A DNA stretch of 10,759 nt from Planctomycetota bacterium (GTDB lineage Bacteria; Planctomycetota; Phycisphaerae; Sedimentisphaerales; Anaerohalosphaeraceae): contig JAGHBX010000567.1 in the NCBI GenBank assembly GCA_021160785.1, positions 1-10,759 on the forward strand, read 5' to 3'. Below, one piece after another: positions 1-6,800 of the stretch (position 1 is its first letter; each line of letters begins with the position of its first letter). The notes under the pieces were generated by a model, which ran no database searches, was not told the origin of the DNA, and saw only the letters and a program-made list of their open reading frames with translations. Made by a program: the position numbers and the translations under genes.

Positions 1-2
1 AC

Positions 3-596
3 TTATATGTACCGCTATTAAATTTGCCGGGCATTTTCAACACGCAAGCAGACAATATCCCCGCTCCGACACCCTATCTTTTCGCAAAAGAGCCAAAAAT
101 CCAACATTGGCGTAGCAAAATCCAAACAGACGCCTTCAAAATTGGCATCGCATGGGCCGGCAATCCGATACACACCAACGACCATAACCGTTCCTGCGCT
201 CTGCAGAATTTTACTCCATTGGCCGAAATCAGGAATGTCAAATTATTCAGCCTGCAAAAAGGCCCCGGCATCGAGCAGATAAAAAATTGGCAGGGTGCTG
301 CAGAGCTGATCGACCTCGGACAGGCGTTTGAAGACTTCACCGACACCGCCGCCGCCATTGAAAACATGGACCTAATAATCTCAGTGGACACTTCCGTAAT
401 ACATCTCGCCGGAGCAATGGGTAAGCCGGTTTGGACTCTTTTACCCTTCATGCCGGACTGGCGATGGATGATGGAAAAACAAGACTGCCCATGGTATCCG
501 ACTATGAGACTTTTCCGGCAGGAAAGACCAGGCAACTGGCACGGCCTGTTCGAACAGCTCGCCCACATGCTGCATAAACTGGCTAACAACGTGTAA
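3..596 (+). CDS. TPR-type GT9-like glycosyltransferase, C-terminal part (5' truncated by window)
   Basis: Seen: the frame is open from base 3 with no stop upstream, so this is the 3' end of a longer gene. A TTG at base 24 is probably internal, because the residues before it (VPLLNLPGIFNT) already match the family. Motifs in order are IAWAGNP, NDHNRSC, SVDTSVIHLAGAMGKPVW and DWRWMM....PWYPTMRLFRQ. Known: this pattern belongs to the heptosyltransferase-like (GT-B fold, GT9-related) domain at the end of large TPR proteins that are common in sugar clusters. The DTSVIHLAGAMGKPVW segment is the nucleotide-sugar-binding lobe. Inferred: it transfers a sugar to a glycan or protein in the cytoplasm; donor and acceptor cannot be read from the sequence. 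It ends 32 bases before the convergent rsmE stop, with no obvious terminator between them. It could serve the same glycosylation system as the genes downstream, but rsmE separates them. Family call is firm, role is open. Confidence 0.88.
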   Translation, partial: LYVPLLNLPGIFNTQADNIPAPTPYLFAKEPKIQHWRSKIQTDAFKIGIAWAGNPIHTNDHNRSCALQNFTPLAEIRNVKLFSLQKGPGIEQIKNWQGAAELIDLGQAFEDFTDTAAAIENMDLIISVDTSVIHLAGAMGKPVWTLLPFMPDWRWMMEKQDCPWYPTMRLFRQERPGNWHGLFEQLAHMLHKLANNV

Positions 597-628
597 ATAA
601 ACATCTTTCATTTTGGCATGAACGCAAC

Positions 629-1378
629 TCACGATTTGCGACTAACCAGCGATACCTGCGCCAGAGTAGCTACGAGGGCGTTTTCTACACGGAGAGGCCA
701 GTCGCCGAGTTTGAACTTTTCAAAACCTTCGGACCGCATAATTTCCAACTCGAAAGGCACCCACCCACCTTCCGGGCCTATGGCAATTATTATTTGATCG
801 GCCCCTTCTAACAGCGAACTATTAAGATAGCTCTCGCATTCGACGTCAGCTACCAGTTTTACGACCTTACCATGCTCATCCGATTCGAGCCGCCGAACGA
901 CTTCTTCAAAAAAGCAACGGAACCTGGGATTGATGCTGACTTTTGGTAAGCGAGTGCCTTTCCCCTGACTCAAACCTTTTTCCAGATAATATCGAATCCT
1001 CTCAGGCCGGGCAACCGAAGCGCTGAAAAAACACTTCTCGACACGGTTGGCATTTACGAAATGAACCCTCCTGACACCCATCGTCGCCGACACCTGGAGT
1101 ACTTTTTTAAATGTCTGGGGCCTTGGAAGAGCGCATACGATATCTATCGCAGGACTTCTCTGGCGTACGTCTTTAAGCCATTGGCATTCAAGGACGATCC
1201 GGTCTTTTTCAATTGCTCTGACAATCGCCGCACCAACAGGTCCGTCCACCAGGCCAACTTCCAGTCGGTCGCCAACTGACGCCCTTAGCACACCAATAAT
1301 ATGCCGACGGCGTGTACCGCCAACAATAAAAATGCCGCCATCGCCCCGGTCATCTTCTGTCAGTATTAGCAGGTTCAA
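629..1378 (-). CDS. rsmE: 16S rRNA (uracil-1498-N3)-methyltransferase RsmE
   Basis: This 249-residue protein (E. coli RsmE is 243) methylates N3 of U1498 in helix 44 of 16S rRNA, acting late on assembled 30S subunits with SAM as donor. Seen: residues 1-70 form a PUA-like RNA-binding domain (RRRHIIGVLRASVGDRLEVG). The rest is a SPOUT (trefoil-knot) methyltransferase with ALPRPQTFKKVLQ at 83-95, GTRLPKV at 141-147, the diagnostic IGPEGG at 200-205, and LG..PLRVENA near 224-234, where most members have LR.ETA. The start is TTG (complement of 1376-1378). An in-frame stop lies five codons upstream, and MNLLIL followed by a charged loop is how one RsmE subgroup begins, so TTG is preferred despite a weak ribosome binding site. 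It is transcribed away from the flagellin gene and has no functional link to the sugar genes; it probably marks the edge of the island. Confidence 0.95.
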   Translation of the reverse strand: MNLLILTEDDRGDGGIFIVGGTRRRHIIGVLRASVGDRLEVGLVDGPVGAAIVRAIEKDRIVLECQWLKDVRQRSPAIDIVCALPRPQTFKKVLQVSATMGVRRVHFVNANRVEKCFFSASVARPERIRYYLEKGLSQGKGTRLPKVSINPRFRCFFEEVVRRLESDEHGKVVKLVADVECESYLNSSLLEGADQIIIAIGPEGGWVPFELEIMRSEGFEKFKLGDWPLRVENALVATLAQVSLVSRKS

Positions 1379-1409
1379 TTTAGCAGTCCGTCATTTTTTT
1401 TGAATTTAA

Positions 1410-1422
1410 TGGACCTGGTCCA
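1410..1422. repeat. 13-bp dyad upstream of rsmE
   Basis: TGGACC-T-GGTCCA is a perfect inverted repeat with a one-base centre, 32 bases upstream of the rsmE start codon and therefore in its promoter or leader. It is flanked by A/T-rich sequence. It could be an operator or a chance palindrome; the length alone does not decide. Confidence 0.35.
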
Positions 1423-1531
1423 ATTATTAGTAGAATTTTTTAGTCTTCTTCATGTCGCCATCTTTGAAACCATCCATGCCCTCCATTTTACCATATCAAT
1501 CAAAACAAACTCAAGCCCCATTGCAGGGCCG

Positions 1532-1597
1532 CACAGGCACAGAAAAACACAGCAAAACGGACACAGAAATCATCTTGCCCGAAAATCATAAGCACAG
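1532..1597 (+). repeat. Cluster of five CACAG direct repeats
   Basis: The word CACAG occurs at 1532-1536, 1538-1542, 1548-1552, 1562-1566 and 1593-1597, all in the same orientation and mostly separated by A-rich spacers. The spacing is irregular, so this is neither a CRISPR array nor a strict tandem repeat. It may be a remnant of a dispersed non-coding repeat or simple low-complexity sequence. Confidence 0.4.
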
Positions 1598-1625
1598 ACC
1601 TTTGTTTCCAGTATATTTGCAAATC

Positions 1626-1657
1626 GCCGGAAAAAATTAAAAATTTTTCGGCCTTTT
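1626..1657 (+). terminator. A/T-rich hairpin resembling an intrinsic terminator
   Basis: GCCG followed by an A-run and TT (1626-1638) can pair with AATTTTTCGGC (1642-1652), with one or two bulged bases and an AAA loop, followed by CTTTT. The stem is G/C at its base and A/T above, with A-runs on one side and T-runs on the other, as in bidirectional terminators. No gene ends just before it on the plus strand, and rsmE starts, rather than ends, to its left. Its target is therefore unclear: it could end a small unannotated transcript. Confidence 0.35.
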
Positions 1658-1696
1658 CCCTCTCCAGCCAGCTTAACACGCGATTATCAGTATCAT

Positions 1697-1730
1697 CTGT
1701 AATGATATTACAGGTCCGCTATTAATAGCG
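1697..1730. promoter_or_regulatory. Two adjacent perfect palindromes upstream of flagellin
   Basis: CTGTAAT-GAT-ATTACAG (1697-1713) has 7-bp perfect arms around a 3-base centre. Three bases later CGCTATTAATAGCG (1717-1730) is a perfect 14-bp palindrome. They lie about 165-195 bases upstream of the flagellin start, a distance typical of sites for transcription factors or bacterial enhancer-binding proteins. I infer candidate operator sites. The first resembles a LexA box in its CTGT/ACAG ends, but the spacing is 9 rather than 8, so I do not call it LexA. Confidence 0.45.
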
Positions 1731-1878
1731 ATATTTCACACGAAAACCCCCCTTAAGTTTTCCTTATCTCCGTCGAAAATGCAATTGAAGGGTATTTTTT
1801 CACCCGACGCGCTTGTTGCGCCATTAAATAAGTAAGTGAGGCTTGACAGGGCCTAAAGAAGTAAACGTTTATTTTTTC

Positions 1879-1884
1879 AAGGAG
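1879..1884 (+). promoter_or_regulatory. Strong ribosome binding site of flagellin
   Basis: AAGGAG lies 8 bases before the ATG at 1893, fitting a highly expressed gene and fixing the start. A second GGA (1888-1890) sits between it and the start codon. Two GGA words within a flagellin ribosome binding site are the type of target used by the translational repressor CsrA; that reading is inference. Confidence 0.75.
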
Positions 1885-1892
1885 TCTGGACT

Positions 1893-3179
1893 ATGTTAGC
1901 AATCAAGAACAACATTATGGCGGGTAACGCTGCCAGGCACTTGGGCAAGGCTTATGACAGTCTGGCCACGAGTGTCGAAAGGCTTGCGTCAGGCCTCCGC
2001 ATTAATAGTGCGAAGGACGATGCAGCAGGCTTGGCTGTACGAGAGTTAATGCGTGCAGATACTGCTGTACTGCAGCAGGGCTCACGTAATGCCTCGGATG
2101 GCATTAGCATGCTGCAAACGATGGAAGGTGCGATGGCGGTTATGGATGATAACCTCATCCGAATGAAAGAGTTGGCTGAGCAAGCCGCAACAGGATCATA
2201 TTCTGCCGCACAGCGTATCATTATGAATGCTGAGTTTGCAGAAATGGCCTCTGAAATCGAACGAATCGCCGGAGCAACTGCCTTTAACGGCATAACGATG
2301 CTCAACACTGCTACCGGTTCTGTTCAGATTCACGTCGGTACTACCAGCACGATTGATGTCGCTAACGTCGATATGACTAAATCAGGGCTGAGTATTGAGA
2401 CCGGTGACGGCCAATGGTCAATCATGACTCTCGATGCCGGCTATGCCGCCATTACGTCAACCGTCCTGGATTTCAGTGGCGGCAACTACGACTTCGACGT
2501 AACATTTGGTAGTGAGGAAGTAATCGACCTCAGTCTGACATCCGGTCAGTACACCCTCGATGAACTAAAAGATGCAATCAACTCAGCATCCCTGAATCCG
2601 GCTACAATGTACGATGCCGACGGTAATGAGCTCTTTTATCAGGCTGCCTCGATCGTAGAAACCGATGCGGGCAACTATAAGCTGAAACTCACAGCCAGAG
2701 ACACTGCATCAACTACCCTTACTATCGATATGGCCGCCGCGACTGCTACTACCGTGGCGGACGGTATATTCGGTACTGATTCGGCAAATGGCGAGTCGCT
2801 CCTGGATGACTCTAAGTTCGAGAAAGCGATTGCCACAGGCGGCTGGGAAGAAGATAGCGCCGGCGGCGCAGGTGCGGGTCTGAACATTTTGAGCACAGCG
2901 GCTGCGGTTACCGCATTAGCTACAATTGGCTCTGCTATCAGCACAAAGGATGCAGCTCGTGCGTCATTCGGTTACAAGATGAACCGTCTCGAGAGCACGA
3001 TCTCGATTCTCGATATTCAGTCCGAGAATCTGATGTCTGCGGAATCCCGAATTTCCGATGTTGACGTTGCCACAGAGATGGCAACCTTGACCAGGACGCA
3101 GGTGCTGTCGCAAGCCGGTATCAGCATGTTGGCTCAGGCTAACTCGATGCCTCAGATGGCTCTTACACTTCTCAGATAA
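1893..3179 (+). CDS. fliC: Flagellin
   Basis: This 428-residue filament subunit is exported by the flagellar type III apparatus and polymerised beyond the hook. Seen: conserved N-terminal D0/D1 helices (residues 1-165, with ERLASGLRINSAKDDAAGLA at 29-48 and RMKELAEQAATGSYS at 90-104, then FNGITMLN at 131-138) and C-terminal D1/D0 helices (350-428, ending NSMPQMALTLLR). The variable middle (about 170-345) is rich in Thr, Ser and Asp. It carries a segment near 193-235 (FSGGNYDFDVTF through YTLDELKDAINSA) resembling the hook-IN module of other flagellins. Residues matching R90, L94 and E114 of Salmonella flagellin are present, so it resembles the TLR5-recognised class. ATG is supported by AAGGAG 8 bases upstream. 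FliS follows after a 32-bp palindrome. The many exposed Ser/Thr, plus the OGT-like gene downstream, make O-glycosylation plausible. Confidence 0.97.
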   Translation: MLAIKNNIMAGNAARHLGKAYDSLATSVERLASGLRINSAKDDAAGLAVRELMRADTAVLQQGSRNASDGISMLQTMEGAMAVMDDNLIRMKELAEQAATGSYSAAQRIIMNAEFAEMASEIERIAGATAFNGITMLNTATGSVQIHVGTTSTIDVANVDMTKSGLSIETGDGQWSIMTLDAGYAAITSTVLDFSGGNYDFDVTFGSEEVIDLSLTSGQYTLDELKDAINSASLNPATMYDADGNELFYQAASIVETDAGNYKLKLTARDTASTTLTIDMAAATATTVADGIFGTDSANGESLLDDSKFEKAIATGGWEEDSAGGAGAGLNILSTAAAVTALATIGSAISTKDAARASFGYKMNRLESTISILDIQSENLMSAESRISDVDVATEMATLTRTQVLSQAGISMLAQANSMPQMALTLLR

Positions 3180-3206
3180 GCACCATGGATTTTTGAACGA
3201 CCCCTC

Positions 3207-3238
3207 GGGGAGATTGGTCGGTACCGACCAATCTCCCC
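3207..3238. terminator. Perfect 32-bp palindrome after flagellin
   Basis: GGGGAGATTGGTCGGT followed directly by its exact reverse complement, with no spacer and no mismatch. As RNA it forms a very stable hairpin 28 bases after the flagellin stop. No run of T follows on either strand, so it is not a standard intrinsic terminator. It may instead stop or slow polymerase, or protect the 3' end of an abundant flagellin mRNA, lowering fliS expression relative to flagellin. The CCCC at 3201-3204 can pair with the first GGGG (3207-3210) in a competing short hairpin. A protein-binding site is an alternative. Confidence 0.6.
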
Positions 3239-3291
3239 ATAAGTTAAAAACGCAATAATACATCAGAACATATTATTAACGGAGTGATATT

Positions 3292-3648
3292 ATGAAGGGC
3301 GTCGAAACATACCAGGAAACCGCAGTTACCACCCAAAACAAAGGCAAACTCGTCGTTATGCTGTACGAAGGCGCCATCAAATTCCTGAAAATGGCAATCA
3401 GAGAAATCGAGGCCAAAAACCCCGAAGCAAAAGGCGAGTACATTAGCAAGGCAACAGATATACTTTTCGAGTTAAATACCGTTCTGGACACAGAAGCCGG
3501 CGGCGAGGTCGCGACAAATCTGCGAAAGTTATACCTGTTTATGGGCCGACACCTCTCAGAAGCAAATGCAAAACAGGATATCGGCAAGATCGAAGAAGTG
3601 ATCAAGCTGTTAGAAGAGCTGAACCAGGGCTGGAAAGCAATTGCCTGA
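3292..3648 (+). CDS. fliS: Flagellar export chaperone FliS
   Basis: This 118-residue protein is within the usual FliS length (about 120-135). It binds the C-terminal helices of newly made flagellin in the cytoplasm, prevents early polymerisation and delivers it to the export gate. Seen: an early Y7-Q8, then KLVVMLYEGAIKFLKMAI (19-36), KATDILFELNTVLD (53-66), GGEVATNLRKLY (70-81) and a C-terminal helix with EVIKLLEELNQGW; these are the conserved blocks of the four-helix FliS fold. GGAG (3281-3284) lies 7 bases before the ATG. It follows flagellin by 112 bases on the same strand and may be transcribed by read-through past the palindrome. The filament cap gene fliD, often placed between flagellin and fliS, is absent here. 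Confidence 0.95.
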   Translation: MKGVETYQETAVTTQNKGKLVVMLYEGAIKFLKMAIREIEAKNPEAKGEYISKATDILFELNTVLDTEAGGEVATNLRKLYLFMGRHLSEANAKQDIGKIEEVIKLLEELNQGWKAIA

Positions 3649-3685
3649 CGAAAACAGTCGAACTGTATAAAATCCTGACATTTCC

Positions 3686-3714
3686 GCCTTGCTGGCAAGG
3701 CTTAATGCCGTTTT
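3686..3714 (+). terminator. Hairpin after fliS, possible terminator
   Basis: GCCTTG-CTGG-CAAGGC (3686-3701) is a perfect 6-bp stem with a 4-base loop, followed after a short gap by TTTT (3711-3714). It lies 38 bases after the fliS stop and upstream of the sigma-54 element, so it would separate the flagellin/fliS transcript from the glycosylation run. The T-run is displaced from the stem, which lowers confidence. Confidence 0.45.
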
Positions 3715-3744
3715 ATCAATCAAAAGGGGGACATTTCGCGCATT

Positions 3745-3760
3745 TGGCACAATTTTTGCT
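3745..3760 (+). promoter_or_regulatory. Sigma-54 (RpoN) -24/-12 promoter
   Basis: TGGCAC-AATTT-TTGCT matches the sigma-54 consensus (TGGCAC-N5-TTGCW), with the invariant GG (3746-3747) and GC (3758-3759) exactly 10 bases apart. Transcription would begin near 3771, giving a leader of about 90 bases for the gene at 3861. Sigma-54 needs an AAA+ activator, and in many flagellated bacteria that activator (FleQ/FlrC/FlgR type) belongs to the flagellar cascade. This would put the glycosylation genes under flagellar control. The promoter is read from the motif; the activator is inferred. Confidence 0.82.
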
Positions 3761-3860
3761 GTTTCTTTGGACGTTGCGCCCCCTTAACAGGCAGCGATTA
3801 TATAAACAGACACAACGCTTCTAATATTGTTGGCTATTTTAGGTTTCTTTAGAGGTCGCT

Positions 3861-6800
3861 ATGGCGAAAAAAAAGAAAGAGAGAAAGTCCATAAGAACCA
3901 AAAAGGTTAATCTTTCAGTAGAAAAGTCCGACCAAACTGAGTTTCCCAGCTACGACGAATGGAAACGGAATATGCCGGACTGGCTTAATAAAATTAAGCG
4001 TCTTATAGGTTGTGGATATACCAAGCAAGCTCATCGGCTGCTCGATGAAGAGAAGATTCAAAAAAAACTGGCGGATATTAATGATGCAAAAACCAAAGTT
4101 TTTGTCCTGCATGCAGTTGCCGGGCTGCTTGACGAGACAGGCCAGCTTGAAAGAGCTGCGCAGTATTACACTGACATGCTTGATATCCCGGAGACATCCA
4201 GGGTCAAAGAACTTTCCGTACTCTACCAAAAAGCGGGTGTGCTGTGTTTTAAATGCGCCAGGATCAAACAGGCCATTGAGCATTTGAACCGGGCAGACCA
4301 GTTAGCGCCGAACAATATATCCACATTGAACTGTCTTGCCGGGGCTATCATGAAGTTTGGACGCCTTGAAGAAGCGATGGATTTATTGAGAAAAGCGATA
4401 AGTATAAACCCTCAAGCCAGAAGTGTTTATTCAAACCTTCTATTGGACTATAATTATCTTCCCGATGCGAAATCATCCGAGGTCTTTGAAGAATCAAAAA
4501 AATGGGCGCAAATCCAGGCGCCCGTAAACCTTGCTTTCACCAATCACGACAATTCCCTTGATCCGCACAGAAAACTGCGTATAGGCTATATCTCCCCTGA
4601 CTTCAAAATCCATTCTGTAATGTATTTTTTTGAGTCCCTTTTGAATGGACATGATAGAAATAAATTTGAAGTTTACGGTTACGGCAATGTCGAGGCGCCT
4701 GATGACCGCACAGAAGAGCTTATTTACAAATTCGATTATTATCGAGACATATATAATGTTGATGATAAAGAGGTTGCCGAACTTATCAGATCCGATTCGA
4801 TAGATATACTTGTCGATCTGGCGGGTCATACCGGACAAAGCAGAGTTCACGTTCTTGCTTATAAACCCGCTCCGATTCAAGTTTCTTATCTTGGCTATCC
4901 AAATACGATAGGTATGACACAGATTGATTACAGACTCACCGATGCTATTGCTGATACCCCTGACCAGCAGAAATATTATACCGAAAAACTTGTTTTTCTG
5001 CCTAACGGCTTTCTCTGCTACAACCCCGGTAAACTGCAGCCGACAGTCAAGTCTTTGCCGATGTCGCACGAAGACTCTATTACATTCGGGTGTTTTAACA
5101 ATATTAGCAAGTTGAGTCCTGTTATGGTAAAAATCTGGGTTGACATTCTCAACTCGGTGCCGAATTCAAGGCTGATGTTAAAGTTTTTCGAAGGCCCGGA
5201 TCCAGAGATTCGACAATACTATTACAACTTGTTCGCAGAATACGGCCTTGAAAACCCCGAAGAGCGGATAATCATTTTAGGGTTTGTAGTGATCGAGCAA
5301 CATCTTGACCTTTACAATAGTATCGACATTGCTCTTGATACATATCCCTACAACGGCACGACAACCACCTGCCAGGCACTTTTAATGGGCGTACCGGTTA
5401 TAACTCTTGCTGGTTCCCGCCATTCCTCACGAATCGGCCTTGATATTCTAACGCGTCTTGAAATGCAGTTTTTCGCAGCTCAGAGTCACGAAGAGTATGC
5501 CAAAAAGGCCATCGCCCTTGCCTCAAAGCCCGAAGCGCTTACACAAATCCGCAAAACCATGCGTCAAAGGCTTGCTGCAAGTCCGTTATGCAATTACGAA
5601 CTTATTACCAGTGACATTGAAAATGCTTATCGCCGGATGTGGCAAGATTACTGCCGTTCAAAAGGAATTGAAACAGAGCAAGTCGCGTCCCGGCAGGATG
5701 CCGATTATAGACCTCGAAGATGTTCAGGCCGTACTGTCGTTGACAATATCATTTCCGCCGACAAATTTTACCAGGCCGGCAAACGCGCTAAAGCTGTAAA
5801 ATACTCCACGGCCGCCTTTGATGAATTGTCGTCGGATAACAGAGAAGAACCTCCACAGCAATTACTTGAAAGATATAATGCCGACGATTTGCAATCACTT
5901 GTTTTTAATTTTCGTATGGACACTATGGCGTACAGCAGTTATTACGGGTACGATCAGTACTGCCGGATTTATTCCAAGGCCCGGAAAATGAATCCCTCAA
6001 ATCCCGAGATTGATCTTAGGATTGGTCTGCTTATGGCTCTTCAGGCGAGAATAAAAAATGTGAAAATCCAGGATAAGTACATTAAACTTCTCGAAATCGC
6101 CGATAGTAAACTGAATAACGAACGCTCCAAAGCTGTCCTTGCCCTTGCCAAAGGCGAGCTTATAGAATTATCACTGCCGTACGATTGGGCAAGAATTCAC
6201 CTTTATCCTGATTTAATTAATACTACTACTTATGTGCTTTTGGAACAGGGCGACTGGTTCGAAAAAAACGATCTTAATTTTTTCCGCTCGATTATTCGTT
6301 CCGATGATACTGTCTTCGATCTCGGCGCCAATGTCGGTCCATACTCTATCAGTGCCGCAGCAAGAACTAATGGTAAGGTAATTGCTGTTGAACCTGCGTC
6401 AGAGACTTTCGAACTGCTTAACAGGTCTGCTTCGCAATTTTCCAACATGACAGCTATTCATGCCGCCATAAGCGACAAGCCCGGTACTGCTTTCTTGTCT
6501 TGTGACGACGGCCCTTCTGAAGAATTCAAGCTTTCCGACAACAACGAAACTCAGGGTGAGGAAGTGCCTGTGGTTACTATTGACGATATTGCCGCCGAGC
6601 ACGGCATTGAAAGTGTCGATATAATCAAGATGGATGTTGAAGGCCATGAACTAAATGCACTTGCCGGCGCAAAAAAAGTTATTTCAAACGGCTCCCCAAT
6701 TATCTTTTATGAAGTAAAGCATTGCAATGACTTACATCCTGAGTTGATCGATGCCTTCGAGTATTTCGGCTATGATTCTTATTTTACTCTGCCCGATGCA

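Larger units (their letters stand above)
1379..1892. other. 514-base intergenic region between rsmE and flagellin
   Basis: No credible protein gene was found. Two short overlapping open frames on the plus strand (about 1400-1640) have no recognisable motif, no good ribosome binding site and low-complexity composition. The stretch must hold the rsmE promoter (leftward) and the flagellin promoter (rightward). I could not find a convincing sigma-28 (TAAA-N15-GCCGATAA) or sigma-54 (GG-N10-GC) element for flagellin. What is visible: a 13-bp dyad next to rsmE (1410-1422), a cluster of five CACAG words (1532-1597), a terminator-like hairpin (1626-1657), two perfect palindromes 3 bp apart (1697-1730), and a TTGACA word at 1843-1848 with no good -10 partner. 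The density of dyads suggests a regulatory region, possibly with a small RNA, but nothing here is proven. Confidence 0.6.

Noticed and set aside
74..604. Long open frame on the minus strand across the first gene
   Set aside because: It is antisense to a clear GT9-like domain; its product is Cys/Ser-rich with no motif, as expected of a shadow frame.
1532..1597. CRISPR array
   Set aside because: The repeated unit is only five bases, spacing is irregular, and no cas genes are present.
1400..1640. Two short plus-strand frames (1400-1591 and 1452-1640) as small genes
   Set aside because: They overlap each other, lack ribosome binding sites and show no recognisable sequence; composition follows low-complexity DNA.
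1697..1713. LexA (SOS) box
   Set aside because: CTGT and ACAG are separated by 9 bases, not the 8 of the E. coli-type box, and flagellin is not an SOS gene; kept only as an unnamed palindrome.
1721..1736. Sigma-28 -10 element (AGCGATAT)
   Set aside because: No TAAA-type -35 at the right distance, and it sits inside the second palindrome.
1843..1871. Sigma-70 promoter for flagellin based on TTGACA at 1843-1848
   Set aside because: At 16-18 bases downstream there is no TATAAT-like hexamer (CGTTTA at 17), so the -35 match alone is not enough.
4494..5069. 191-codon minus-strand frame inside the GT41 gene
   Set aside because: It lies antisense to the conserved catalytic core and has no domain signature or ribosome binding site.
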